Source: an uncultured Ruminococcus sp.
GTDB taxonomy: Bacteria; Bacillota; Clostridia; Oscillospirales; Ruminococcaceae
Direction of reading: 5' to 3'
Assembly (NCBI GenBank): GCA_947174085.1
Contig: CAMWHN010000003.1
Location: forward strand, 1-28,519
DNA: 28,519 nt
Below the pieces are notes generated by a model that saw only the letters and a program-made list of their open reading frames with translations, had not been told where the DNA came from and made no database searches. Position numbers and translations under genes: made by a program. Positions 5,977-14,469 of the stretch are shown here, in pieces (within the stretch, counting starts at the first letter, position 1; each line of letters starts with the position of its first letter).

Positions 5977-6388
5977 TCTTATTCTCTCCTTTGTTTTTTA
6001 GAATTTCGATTGCATTCTTCACAGCGTTCGGAATCGGTACACCCAGAATGCCTGCATTTTCAATAATAGAAATTAATTCATTTGCCATAAATGCAATGCA
6101 TACCGCATCACGAATATAATTTGTTTGAAGCGTAATATCTAGCCTTACGGCTACTAATATTAGTAATAATACAACGCACTTTTTAGCAAGTCCTCTCCAT
6201 CCAACTTCTGATTTTAAAGAGCCACTTTCCGTTTTAGGAGATTTGCCGATGGCGGCAACAATCAGACCTGTGGCATAGTCCACACCCATGAAAATCATCA
6301 GAGATACCATAGATGCATCCCATCCGCCGAATAATCCGGCAATCAAACTGCCGAATAAACCCGTAATCATACAAAGATGTTCTTTCAT
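5969..6388 (-). CDS. Holin, Phage_holin_4_1-like (adjacent to endolysin)
   Basis: The 139-residue protein has hydrophobic segments at about 7-22, 25-47, 69-82 and 92-112. It has the DYATGL motif and a positively charged loop before the third segment, as in the phi29/Cph1/TcdE-type holin family. It should form lesions in the cytoplasmic membrane to let the endolysin reach the wall. It directly precedes and overlaps the lysin gene and is started by a GGGGGTG ribosome site. A second member of the same family lies at 7732-8115, so one may act as an antiholin or pinholin partner. Confidence 0.88.
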   Translation of the reverse strand: MKEHLCMITGLFGSLIAGLFGGWDASMVSLMIFMGVDYATGLIVAAIGKSPKTESGSLKSEVGWRGLAKKCVVLLLILVAVRLDITLQTNYIRDAVCIAFMANELISIIENAGILGVPIPNAVKNAIEILKNKGENKND

Positions 6389-6419
6389 GACAGCACCCCC
6401 GAGCTTACAAATTTATTTG

Positions 6420-7298
6420 CTACGAAAAACATAAAACACAGCTTTTCAGTTCAGAAGGCTGAATGATTTCAGTCATATCGGGAGCATATCCGGCAGAAAT
6501 CTGAACATATGCCGTATTTTCTGGGATTTCCTGAACATGAGTGGAAACCGGAGCAGAATCTAGTACTGTTCCCTGCCAGCCTTCACCATAACTAATCAGT
6601 TCTTTATTTTCGTTCAGGAAAGCAACACAGTTTTTTAATGCTTTTCCATTGTTTGCAGAAAGGTGTACAGCGATTTCTAAAGCATTTGCTGGAACTTTAA
6701 TTTCTGTATTGCAAGTAAGAACGGTTTGAGTTTGATATTGAAAATTTCGTTGCTCCCATGTTTCTGATGAAATATCAAACACATTTTTTGGGGGATAATA
6801 TTCAAAAGCCAGCCCCGTGATATCTAGCGTATAATCCAAGTCACTGTATAACAGCAGAAAAAATTCACCCCCAATTTGACGGCAATCCATCACAGCAGAA
6901 TTACTTTCAGGGAACAAGCGTTTTGAAAAAACGAGCGAAATCATGGATTGCGGTTGATTTTGACGAGTAGAAAGAATTGTCCCGATTCCTCCGATTACAC
7001 CAGTCCTACCATAAATTCCAGAATATTTTACATGAATGGATTTTATCCTTGTAAAATCCATTTTTTCTGGAGATTCTGCGCATGTAAACATAAACTCTCC
7101 TGTAGAAGAAAAGCCTTTCAGATGAATACCCGGTTTGAGATAATAATATTCACACGGCGGAACACCGTAAAGATTCCAACTTGTACCGTATGGGGGAAGC
7201 CCGTAAACCGTCCGTTCCCAAACCAGCTTTTTGCCAAGATATACTCGCTGCACTTCCTGATTGCCTAATAAAATATTATCTGCCTGACTTACCAGCAT
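6420..7298 (-). CDS. Fibre or receptor-binding-type tail protein with shared N-terminal module, 292 aa
   Basis: Residues 1-29 (LLGNQEVQRVYLGKKLVWER) match the N-terminus of the 168-residue protein at 8251-8757, and even the ribosome-site DNA is nearly identical. The rest differs completely. This is the pattern of a conserved attachment peptide carrying exchangeable distal domains. The remainder is rich in beta-strand stretches and ends in a jelly-roll-like segment (from about 190) reminiscent of carbohydrate-binding domains. It lies between the small fibre-type gene and the holin. Likely virion-surface or host-binding part; the specificity cannot be read. Confidence 0.65.
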   Translation of the reverse strand: MLVSQADNILLGNQEVQRVYLGKKLVWERTVYGLPPYGTSWNLYGVPPCEYYYLKPGIHLKGFSSTGEFMFTCAESPEKMDFTRIKSIHVKYSGIYGRTGVIGGIGTILSTRQNQPQSMISLVFSKRLFPESNSAVMDCRQIGGEFFLLLYSDLDYTLDITGLAFEYYPPKNVFDISSETWEQRNFQYQTQTVLTCNTEIKVPANALEIAVHLSANNGKALKNCVAFLNENKELISYGEGWQGTVLDSAPVSTHVQEIPENTAYVQISAGYAPDMTEIIQPSELKSCVLCFS

Positions 7299-7410
7299 TT
7301 TTTATCACCTCACTATAATTCGGACATATTTGAAGAAATGACATAAAGTGCATTTTCACTTGGTTCTTCCAAAGCGTCATATTCTTCTTGTGTCAGTAAC
7401 ACAACAGGAA
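7230..7410. repeat. Duplicated fibre cassette, copy A
   Basis: This block spans the end of the 140-aa gene (LLTQEEYDALEEPSENALYV), the intergenic ribosome site and the first about 25 codons of the 292-aa gene. It is homologous to 8691-8862. The stretch around the shared start codon, TTTTTTATCACCTCACT on the plus strand, is identical in both. Confidence 0.75.
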
Positions 7411-7735
7411 CAAATTTTTCTATTTGTTCCTGCAAATCAGCAATTTTTTCGTCAGTTTGTGGCTTTGTGTAATAATTGCTCAGGTCAGCTTTGCCACTTT
7501 CACTAACCCGATTAAAAAAATTTACTTCACACCATTCCTGACTATGAGATAATTCATAGACATGACCGCCATCTTCCAGCACATCACAGCGTGAACCGGC
7601 AAGCCAATTGTCTTTCGCAACTGGAATATCAGCAACCGTATCAACTATGATATGCATTAAATAATTTGTAATGATATTGCCATTTTCAATCGTTCTTGTC
7701 ATTGGCTGTTCTTGCTTTACAGTATACATTTTCAT
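7313..7735 (-). CDS. Small fibre/baseplate-associated protein, 140 aa
   Basis: The protein has an N-terminal part with DTVADIPVAKDNWLAGSRCD and a short beta-rich region. A TKPQTDEKIADLQEQIEKF segment, typical of fibre trimer regions, follows, and it ends in LLTQEEYDALEEPSENALYV. That last module recurs at the C-terminus of the 8789-10123 tail protein (MTQEDFNNLENISEDTLYVI). Such ends occur in many Firmicutes tail fibres. It overlaps the upstream holin-like gene by 4 bases. Likely a minor tail or fibre component. Confidence 0.65.
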   Translation of the reverse strand: MKMYTVKQEQPMTRTIENGNIITNYLMHIIVDTVADIPVAKDNWLAGSRCDVLEDGGHVYELSHSQEWCEVNFFNRVSESGKADLSNYYTKPQTDEKIADLQEQIEKFVPVVLLTQEEYDALEEPSENALYVISSNMSEL

Positions 7736-8115
7736 TTCTTCTCTTTCTCAAAATTTCTTAATTTTCTAATAATTTTATTAGCCCATGTTGCCTGCGGATT
7801 AATTTCCGCATAATTTTCAAAAATGCTGATAATTTCCATGAAAACAATATAAACAAAAATAAAACCTGCTGTAATGAATCCAGTCATTTCAGCGATTTCT
7901 GAATTTTCATAATATTTGCTTAATTCTTCAATACCCAACTCGAAACCACAAGCAGTTATCATGATTAATAGTTCACTTGCTTTATGCAGAAGTCCTGCTC
8001 GCATAACAGAAGATTTGTAATCATTTTTGATATGTGCTTTGATATTGCCAGTCAGCCAGTCTGAAACTGCCAGACCAACAACAATGAGAATCATAATTAA
8101 ATATTTTTGCATCAT
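7732..8115 (-). CDS. Second holin-like protein, Phage_holin_4_1 family
   Basis: The 127-residue product has membrane segments at about 5-22, 44-60 and 78-100. It has the family pattern DWLTGNIKAH, then SSVMRAGLLHKASELL, then a hydrophobic helix and a basic tail. The family includes phi29-type and TcdE-like holins. Its start overlaps the stop of a 32-codon frame (ATGA), and its stop overlaps the next gene. It is separated from the lysin by two fibre-type genes, unlike the holin at 5969-6388. It may be the true holin, an antiholin partner, or serve export of a tail component. Confidence 0.75.
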   Translation of the reverse strand: MMQKYLIMILIVVGLAVSDWLTGNIKAHIKNDYKSSVMRAGLLHKASELLIMITACGFELGIEELSKYYENSEIAEMTGFITAGFIFVYIVFMEIISIFENYAEINPQATWANKIIRKLRNFEKEKK

Positions 8116-8210
8116 TTCACCTCCTTCTGTTCAAATAATTTCTGCACTTGGTGCGCCTCATGGGGAATCGGAAATACTGTTTTCTGATTTTTTACAAGAA
8201 ATTTCCACAT
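8112..8210 (-). CDS. Very small phage protein, 32 aa
   Basis: The frame starts MWKFLVKNQKTVF at ATG 8210 and ends KLFEQKEVK, with its TGA overlapping the ATG of the holin-like gene. Codon use and the coupled overlap suggest a real gene, comparable to the tiny proteins (XkdX-type) often found between tail and holin genes, though I cannot show homology. The ribosome site is weak (GAGATG). Function unknown. Confidence 0.4.
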   Translation of the reverse strand: MWKFLVKNQKTVFPIPHEAHQVQKLFEQKEVK

Positions 8211-8250
8211 TATTGTTTCATCTCAATCTAGTTTAGTAACTATTTGCATA

Positions 8251-8757
8251 TTAATCACTTTCGTGTTCTATCCAAAAGCCTTCTTCAAATTCCGCAATTG
8301 TTTTTATTAAATACACATAATCAGGTATTTTTCCAAAAGTTTCAATCATATTTGGTGTACAGGCAATTAACTTTTGATTAGTATAATCTAATGCACTAAT
8401 AGGGTATCTGTTATAAATTCCAAATTTACCAGTTTCTAAATTCAGAAGATTTTGCCATACGCCAGAGGGTAAACCTTGTGGACTTTTTGTTCGGTCATAA
8501 TTAAAATGCATAGTTCCAGCTTCATCAGTTGCAGTAAATGTCCATGCTGTCACGTCTGTTGATGCAAATAAAGCATAAATATCTTTTCGATACATGTTAT
8601 GGGTGAGAACCAACGCCTGATACCCCCAAAGTGTATTATTAAATTTCGGAATAAATAGTTTATTAGATTTTCGTTCCCAAACAAGTGTTTCCCCAAGATA
8701 TACTCTCTGCACTTCCTGATTGCCTAACATGATATTACTTGCTTGATTTAATACCAT
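8251..8757 (-). CDS. Fibre-type protein with shared N-terminal module, 168 aa
   Basis: Residues 1-29 (LGNQEVQRVYLGETLVWER) are homologous to the start of the 292-residue protein at 6420-7298, whereas the remaining about 140 residues are unrelated and unrecognised. GAGGTG before the ATG fixes the start. It directly follows the baseplate/tail protein at 8789-10123. The layout suggests an adaptor peptide that fixes a variable tip domain to the baseplate. The C-terminal part is mixed alpha/beta with several Trp and Tyr, compatible with ligand binding. Confidence 0.6.
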   Translation of the reverse strand: MVLNQASNIMLGNQEVQRVYLGETLVWERKSNKLFIPKFNNTLWGYQALVLTHNMYRKDIYALFASTDVTAWTFTATDEAGTMHFNYDRTKSPQGLPSGVWQNLLNLETGKFGIYNRYPISALDYTNQKLIACTPNMIETFGKIPDYVYLIKTIAEFEEGFWIEHESD

Positions 8758-8862
8758 TTTTTATCACCTCACTGTCATTCTAACACGTTTAAGTAATGAC
8801 ATAAAGCGTATCCTCTGATATATTTTCTAAATTGTTAAAATCTTCTTGTGTCATAGGGGTCA
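8691..8862. repeat. Duplicated fibre cassette, copy B
   Basis: Homologous to 7230-7410. It covers the end of the tail protein (MTQEDFNNL...EDTLYVI), the ribosome site and the first about 25 codons of the 168-aa gene. Sequence between and beyond the two copies is unrelated, so the cassette is a natural recombination seam. Confidence 0.75.
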
Positions 8863-10123
8863 TTTTAGGAATTTTCTTTTCAAGCCTGTTTATTTGTGTT
8901 TTCATACGTTCGCCCATGCGGACAGCCTGTGTTCTTTTTCGTGCTTGTGAGAGCGTTCTGGAATCTTCGCCAATACATTTAATTTGCTGTCCGCCACGAA
9001 ATTTCCATGTGATATTCGTGATAATTGTTTCATATGCTATTCCTTGTGCATCTTTGATTTTGATAGACTGCCCAAGATGTAAATACTGATTTCCGTGATA
9101 TGTACCAGAAAATGGGCGTATTTGAATCTGTTTCTGATAATATTGCAAAGCTGAAACAATAGGATACAAATCATAGTCATTCAATGGCAAATGATAGCTA
9201 TAAATAAATTCAATAAATGGATTATTCTGAATGACTGTTTCTATATTAATTACACCATTTTCATTGATTTTTCCACTGTCACAATTCCGCCAGGTTTTAT
9301 CCTCGGTGATTACTTTTGTAGAGTGCAGATAAATTCTGAATCCTGCAATTTCAAGCGTATTCTGTTCAAATTCAGAAAAATCAAGTATTTCTGGTTCATT
9401 TTTTGATGTTTCAAACAAGCTGAACTGTATATCACCGTTTTTGTCAGCATGAACAAAACCGCCCATGTACTCCGTAAGCCATGAAACATAGTCCCGAATA
9501 TTGTCTGACTGCTCATCTGACTGCAATAAAATAAGCCGAATTTCGTGGCATTCTTCGCCATGTTCAGGGCTGTCATAACCACTAAAATTTGCCATTGCAT
9601 TTGGAATTTCGATTTGTTTTAAATCTCCAATATGAAACGTGATACCCTCTGAAAATTCTCCGACTATTACACCAAGAGCTTCTATCGCATTCCATAAAGA
9701 CCCCCCTGCACCCAATCTTTCATAAATCAAATTTCCCATACCATTGCCATTATCTTCAAATGCAGAACCGTCCAGCCAACAAATATTATCAGAAGCAGAA
9801 ATTGTAAATATATCGTTGTTTTTTGTAACAGATGTGACAGTAAAAATGCCTCTTTTACCGCCATCTTCAGGTGCAATACTGCCAAACCAGGAATAAAGCA
9901 CAATTTCAGCCCCATAAACGTCATATCGTCCAATATTCAAGCCTCTGATACAAATTTTTACAGATAACTGTGCAGGTGATACGCAACCAAATGCAAATAC
10001 GTTTCCGCTCACACATTGAGAAGTCATGGACAGCGAATTTTGGATAATATCACATTCAGGTATTTCAAAAAAACGCCCATCAGGGAGCGTTATTTCAATC
10101 TTTGCGTGTTCTTCAATAACCAT
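8789..10123 (-). CDS. Tail/baseplate hub-type protein (Tal-like), 444 aa
   Basis: I place the start at ATG 10123 (MVIEEHAKIEITL) because AGAGG lies 7 bases upstream and the codon begins 1 base after the stop of the preceding gene; a longer frame to 10156 lacks this support. The N-terminal part (PDGRFFEIPECD, then SVKICIRGLNIGRYDVYGAEIV) resembles the hub domains that siphophages place after the distal-tail protein. The last 25 residues carry the MTQEDFNNL...TLYVI end module shared with the 140-aa protein. Probably the baseplate hub to which the fibre-type proteins attach. No peptidase or lysozyme motif is evident. Confidence 0.75.
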   Translation of the reverse strand: MVIEEHAKIEITLPDGRFFEIPECDIIQNSLSMTSQCVSGNVFAFGCVSPAQLSVKICIRGLNIGRYDVYGAEIVLYSWFGSIAPEDGGKRGIFTVTSVTKNNDIFTISASDNICWLDGSAFEDNGNGMGNLIYERLGAGGSLWNAIEALGVIVGEFSEGITFHIGDLKQIEIPNAMANFSGYDSPEHGEECHEIRLILLQSDEQSDNIRDYVSWLTEYMGGFVHADKNGDIQFSLFETSKNEPEILDFSEFEQNTLEIAGFRIYLHSTKVITEDKTWRNCDSGKINENGVINIETVIQNNPFIEFIYSYHLPLNDYDLYPIVSALQYYQKQIQIRPFSGTYHGNQYLHLGQSIKIKDAQGIAYETIITNITWKFRGGQQIKCIGEDSRTLSQARKRTQAVRMGERMKTQINRLEKKIPKMTPMTQEDFNNLENISEDTLYVIT

Positions 10124-10124
10124 A

Positions 10125-10472
10125 TTAAACCTCTTCAATGGTGAACGAAACTGCATAAAATGCAGGCATAATTTTTGTAACAGATATATCAGAAGTGAGT
10201 GTAAAATAGCCTGATTTTTCGCCGTCTGGATTCCTGAAATTACAGTAAAATTCAGGATTTTTAAGAATGCTCATGAATGTTTCATATTCATTCCCATAAA
10301 TTTCAGCGGTCACAGCAATCCGTTTTTTCTGCATCCGGACAGGATAAGTGATTGTGTGTCCTGATTCACTAGTAAACTGATTTTTCAGTGAAAAACTAGA
10401 CAAATCATAGCTTGAAATTCTGGAAACAGCAAGCAAATTTTCTTCTGAAACTCCAATTTTTAGATACGCCAT
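10125..10472 (-). CDS. Distal-tail-position protein, 115 aa
   Basis: The start ATG (MAYLKIGVSEENL) overlaps the tape-measure stop as TAATG, with a strong AGGAGG 12 bases upstream. A GTG nine bases earlier is too close to that site. The product is beta-rich (KRIAVTAEIYGNEYETFMSIL). It occupies the slot of the distal-tail or tail-completion protein between tape measure and hub. It resembles small siphophage tail proteins of the DUF6711 type, from memory. It likely caps the tail tube and links it to the baseplate. Confidence 0.75.
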   Translation of the reverse strand: MAYLKIGVSEENLLAVSRISSYDLSSFSLKNQFTSESGHTITYPVRMQKKRIAVTAEIYGNEYETFMSILKNPEFYCNFRNPDGEKSGYFTLTSDISVTKIMPAFYAVSFTIEEV

Positions 10473-13400
10473 TATACGCACACACCTCCTGAAATCACAT
10501 TTGCTTCATCAATTGCAGAAATGACAAAATTTTTAATTTCCGTATCACCGATATAAATACTAAATTTGGGATTCATTTGCATATTTCTAGGTGATTCTAA
10601 GCTATTACTTTCATTTCTTTCAGATGTTGTATCTTGAGAACAATAGAAATTTCTTTCAAGAACAGACGGCATAACAGATTCATAACCTTGCATTTGTACA
10701 GCGGAATTTAACTGCATCTGCAAAGAATCCATATCAATGCCATTCAGCATGTCATTTAGAGATTTGTTAATGTCTTTTTTTGCACTGTCTACAGAATCTT
10801 CTACACCAACGGCAACACCCGGAGACAAAAATTTACCAATTTCATCACGCATTACTCTTGACGGAGAATGAATGCCAAAAAATGTTTTAAAACCGTCAAC
10901 AATATTATCTTTGACAGTTTCTATTGTGTCCATGACAACACTAAGCCCATTTAAAAAACCATTGGCAAGACCTGCTAGAATATCCATACCAAGCTGTAAC
11001 CAATCAATATCTTGCAAAGCGGTTATTAACGCCCACGTAACTTTGCCAATTGCTACAAGCAAGTCAGGCAAATTCAGAATAATGCCATCACATAAAGCTA
11101 ATATTATACCATAGCTAGCTTGTATAAAATCCCCATAGTGTTCGCCAAAGAATGTAACGAGTGCATTAATAATTTGAATGACAGCGTCTATTAATTTAGG
11201 CAGATTCTCGACAATTCCATTTGCTAATGCGATAACAATTTTTATTGCAGAAGTAATTAAATCAGGTAAATTATCCATTAAGCCCTGTGCAATTGCTAGA
11301 ATAATTTCTAACGCAACATCGAGAATTACATCAAGATTTTCTAAAATTGTTTGTATTAAAAAATCTATTAATCCTAGAGCCGCTTCGATTAATAAATCCA
11401 AGCTATCAAGCAATGCGGTTGCAAGTACCATGAGAATATTTACAGCCATTTTTGCTATCATTGGCAAGTTTTGCATGATGCCATTCACCAGAGCAAGAAT
11501 AATTCCAATCGCTGAAATAATCAGATTAGGCAAATTTTCCGTTAAACCATTTACAATTGCCATGATAATTTTTAATGCGACTTCAAGAATCATACCCAGA
11601 TTTTCTAGCATCATTTGCACAAGTGTATTGATTAGATTAACTGCTGAATTTGCTAGTAAATCGGCACTGTCAAGCAATGCATTTGCAAGAGCTGTGATAA
11701 TATTTAATGCCGCTTCTACTAACATTGGCAGATTTTCCAAAATCAATGTGATTAATGTCTGTAACAAATTAACTGCCACAGTAACCAGTACTGGAAGATT
11801 TTCTTGTATGAATGTAACTAATGTATTCAGAAAATTCTGTACAAAAGTAACGAGTTCTGGAACTGCACTCATTAAGCCCGTTATTAAAGTTTCTAATATT
11901 TGTATCCCTAAATTTAAAGTCCATGGAAGTGCTGCTGTAAATGTTTCTATCAACATTGTCATAAGTTTCTGTTCGTCATTCAAAAACTTTGGTAACGCTG
12001 TCATCAAGCCATTTACAAGAGCTTCTAACAACTGTTTTGCCACGACATACAGCTTTGGAAGTACAGATTGAAACGCATGACAAAGCGTGTCCATAATTGT
12101 TATTTCACTGTCCCAAAGTTGAGGAAGTGCTTTCGCCATGCCACTAATCAGCGTTTTTATAATTTGCATGCCTACCGGCAAAATTTTTACAATCAGATTT
12201 TTTAGCGAATCTGCTAATACATCTCCCATCTGTTCCATGCCACTTAACATATCTGGCACTGCATCCATGATACTGCCAAAAAATTCTGTTGCCGTATCTG
12301 CTAGTTTCGGAACAGCATAAATCAATCTACGAACAAGCAAATCCAGCAATTCTGTGAAAGCTCCTGCCAAATCCAAAGACAGCAATGCGTCCAAAAATCC
12401 GCCAAAAAATTCTGTCGCTGTTTGCACCATCTTAGGAATGGATGCGAATAATTTTGACAACATTTGTTGCAGCAGTTCTGCAATTCCAGTTAGCAATTTT
12501 GGTGTAATTACTGTCAAAGCATCTGCCATGCCAAACAGAGAATCCAGCAAAGCGTTGAACAAAGCCGGCGCATTATTGACAATCGCAAGGACTAATTGTC
12601 CCAGAACATCTGTGAGTGCTGTCAGAATCTTAGGCAAACAATCAGAAACAAGATGAATTGCCCATTCTGCTAAGGCTGAAACAGCAAACTGCATCTGTTC
12701 TCCTGCTCCCTCTGTGCCGCTAGCAACGCCCAGAAGTCCCGTTACAAGTTCTTGTAATTGTGGTGCAACATCACTTGTCACAGATTGCACAAGTGTTCTT
12801 AAAGCAGGACAAATGCCCTCATAAATACTATTTTTAACTGCATCAAACGCTGATTCCATATATTTTAAGTCGCCATCTAAATTGTCATTTAGCGTTGCCG
12901 CTGCTTTGTCTGCTGTCCCTGCACAGTCAGAAAGTCCGGCTTCGAGAGCATAAACACTGTCAACACCTGCATTCAGCACTAAATTTAAACCACTAAGTGA
13001 ATCAGCAGTAAACACAGAAGAAAGTGCGGCATTGCGTTCTGTTTCGCCCATACCGTTTGTTGCAGATTCTACGTCAGCCAAAATAGCAATTAAATCACGA
13101 TAATTTCCGCTTGCGTCCGCAACAGCAACAGTTGTGCCATTAATGGAGATTGCACCATCTTCCATACTGTTTGTGATGTCACGCATCATAGCAGATAGTG
13201 CTGTACCAGATTCAGAGCCTTTTTTGCCCTGATTCGCCATTGTGCCTAAAATCGCCGTTACTGTGTCCATTTGTTGCCCAGCGGCATTCAGATTCGCCGC
13301 ACAGTTCTTATATGCTTCACCAAGCTGTGCCGCTGATGTGTTTGAATTTGCCTGTGCATAGGCAAGTTTGTCGCTAAATTCAGCCGCAGTCAAAGCCTCT

Positions 13401-13891
13401 CCAGTGTAATCGCTGACAGATTTTGAAAATGCTGACATGTAGTCTGTAACCATATCTGCCGCATTTGCCAAATCCATGCCAGATGCCGCTGAAAGACTTA
13501 ATACGCCTGGCAATGCATTTGCTGATTGCTCTGCATCCCAACCTGCAAGAGCCATGTAACCAAGTGCATCGGCACATTCAGCCATTGTATATTGTGTACT
13601 TGCACCATAGTCTTCAGCAACTTTTTTCAGACTTGCAATATCCTCTGCACTTGCTCCGGCGGCTTGCTGTAAGGCAGTCACATTACTCATACTGTTTTCA
13701 AACGCCTTGCCAGTTTCCATTGCTGAATCGACAATACCGCCTAAAGAAGAAATTGCTTTCTTACCTAAATCTGCTAAAACATTGCCTAATGCAACTGACA
13801 TAGTAGAAACTTTATTTGTAACACCCTCAATTGCACTGTCAAATTCGGAAGTATCACCAGCAATATCAATTTCGATTCTGTCTTCTGCCAT
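10472..13891 (-). CDS. Tail tape measure protein, 1139 aa
   Basis: The N-terminal about 350 residues match the PhageMin_Tail/TP901 core (AFENSMSNVTALQQAAGASA; DYGASTQYTMAECADALGYM; GSESGTALSAMMRDI). Residues 587-960 are seventeen exact 22-residue amphipathic or hydrophobic repeats (consensus ENLPxLIxxAhxIIxALxNGhh). Near 1007 comes GIHSPSRVMRDEIG, a conserved tape-measure C-terminal motif, then a processed-looking tail. The protein sets tail length, is packed inside the tube and is expelled at DNA entry; the helical repeats may also insert in membrane. At about 0.15 nm per residue the tail would be near 170 nm (inference). It lies between the assembly chaperones and the distal-tail gene. Confidence 0.95.
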   Translation of the reverse strand: MAEDRIEIDIAGDTSEFDSAIEGVTNKVSTMSVALGNVLADLGKKAISSLGGIVDSAMETGKAFENSMSNVTALQQAAGASAEDIASLKKVAEDYGASTQYTMAECADALGYMALAGWDAEQSANALPGVLSLSAASGMDLANAADMVTDYMSAFSKSVSDYTGEALTAAEFSDKLAYAQANSNTSAAQLGEAYKNCAANLNAAGQQMDTVTAILGTMANQGKKGSESGTALSAMMRDITNSMEDGAISINGTTVAVADASGNYRDLIAILADVESATNGMGETERNAALSSVFTADSLSGLNLVLNAGVDSVYALEAGLSDCAGTADKAAATLNDNLDGDLKYMESAFDAVKNSIYEGICPALRTLVQSVTSDVAPQLQELVTGLLGVASGTEGAGEQMQFAVSALAEWAIHLVSDCLPKILTALTDVLGQLVLAIVNNAPALFNALLDSLFGMADALTVITPKLLTGIAELLQQMLSKLFASIPKMVQTATEFFGGFLDALLSLDLAGAFTELLDLLVRRLIYAVPKLADTATEFFGSIMDAVPDMLSGMEQMGDVLADSLKNLIVKILPVGMQIIKTLISGMAKALPQLWDSEITIMDTLCHAFQSVLPKLYVVAKQLLEALVNGLMTALPKFLNDEQKLMTMLIETFTAALPWTLNLGIQILETLITGLMSAVPELVTFVQNFLNTLVTFIQENLPVLVTVAVNLLQTLITLILENLPMLVEAALNIITALANALLDSADLLANSAVNLINTLVQMMLENLGMILEVALKIIMAIVNGLTENLPNLIISAIGIILALVNGIMQNLPMIAKMAVNILMVLATALLDSLDLLIEAALGLIDFLIQTILENLDVILDVALEIILAIAQGLMDNLPDLITSAIKIVIALANGIVENLPKLIDAVIQIINALVTFFGEHYGDFIQASYGIILALCDGIILNLPDLLVAIGKVTWALITALQDIDWLQLGMDILAGLANGFLNGLSVVMDTIETVKDNIVDGFKTFFGIHSPSRVMRDEIGKFLSPGVAVGVEDSVDSAKKDINKSLNDMLNGIDMDSLQMQLNSAVQMQGYESVMPSVLERNFYCSQDTTSERNESNSLESPRNMQMNPKFSIYIGDTEIKNFVISAIDEANVISGGVCV
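11012..12133 (-). repeat. Seventeen 66-bp repeats (22 residues each) in the tape measure gene
   Basis: Counting codons, units starting KALP, SVLP, TALP, AALP, SAVP, ENLPV, ENLPM, DSAD, ENLGM, ENLPN, QNLPM, DSLD, ENLDV, DNLPD, ENLPK, EHYG and LNLP are each exactly 22 residues, with no indel over 1122 bp. Units 7-10 (11474-11737) and 11-14 (11210-11473) are also more alike as blocks: both contain ALLDS, then IL or ML-ENL, then NLPxLI. This indicates an 88-residue higher-order duplication. Confidence 0.9.
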
Positions 13892-13905
13892 TTATTCACC
13901 TGCCT

Positions 13906-14469
13906 TTATCCGAAGAAATCGCCTGTTTGATAGGCAGTCAGCTTTTCGTTTGGAATTTTAATTGCTTGTTTGATTTTTCTAATTCTCTTACGTTCATTTT
14001 TATCTGTGATAGAAGCCAAATTAATTGACCGGTACATGATACGTTGCTTAATGGGTGTATCTTCTGGCAAGCCGTCAAACAGGCTTAAAAATACATACCA
14101 ATGCATGTATTCAATTTGCAACAAATCTATGCCATAAACTGATAAAAATGCTGTATAAATATACGGCGAATCGTAGCTCCATGACAAAATTTTTTCAGTT
14201 GATTTTGCATTTGAATTTTGTGAATGATTAGAAACTTTATCTCTGACAGCGAATTTTACTAATGCCTCCAAAGCTTCTTGTATGTGCGTAATTGGTGGAC
14301 TTTTTTTGTATCTTGTCAGCATTAAAAAAGCTTTTTCGTTCTGTGATAAAGCAGATTCTTCCTGCAAATCATGGAATTTCAGCCATTCCCGAAAATCCGT
14401 ATAAATTGGATAAGAACTGCCAGCAACAATCACGCTGTCTGGCAATTCTTCGTAAAGCAAATTCATCAT
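13906..14469 (-). CDS. Gp15-family tail assembly protein, 187 aa
   Basis: MNLLYEELPDSVIVAGSSYP followed by YTDFREWLKF, then ILSWSYDSPYIYTAFLSVYG and MHWYVFLSLFDGLP, is the pattern of the bacteriophage Gp15 family found just before tape measure genes. It corresponds in position to lambda gpT, the tail assembly chaperone partner. Its ATG overlaps the preceding stop (TAATG), so translation is coupled. It probably binds the tape measure protein during tail assembly and is absent from the virion. Confidence 0.85.
   Translation of the reverse strand: MMNLLYEELPDSVIVAGSSYPIYTDFREWLKFHDLQEESALSQNEKAFLMLTRYKKSPPITHIQEALEALVKFAVRDKVSNHSQNSNAKSTEKILSWSYDSPYIYTAFLSVYGIDLLQIEYMHWYVFLSLFDGLPEDTPIKQRIMYRSINLASITDKNERKRIRKIKQAIKIPNEKLTAYQTGDFFG

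Noticed and set aside
10124..10156. Longer start for the hub-type tail protein
   Set aside because: The 11 extra codons lie inside the preceding gene and lack a ribosome site; ATG 10123 has AGAGG at good distance.
11178..12071. Long plus-strand open frame (297 codons) opposite the tape measure gene
   Set aside because: It mirrors the 22-residue repeats and has no ribosome site; periodic codons of the minus-strand gene keep the opposite frame free of stops.
11012..12133. Regular 66-bp spacing suggesting a CRISPR-like array
   Set aside because: Units are diverged, contiguous and perfectly in frame inside a protein gene, with no spacers or cas genes.
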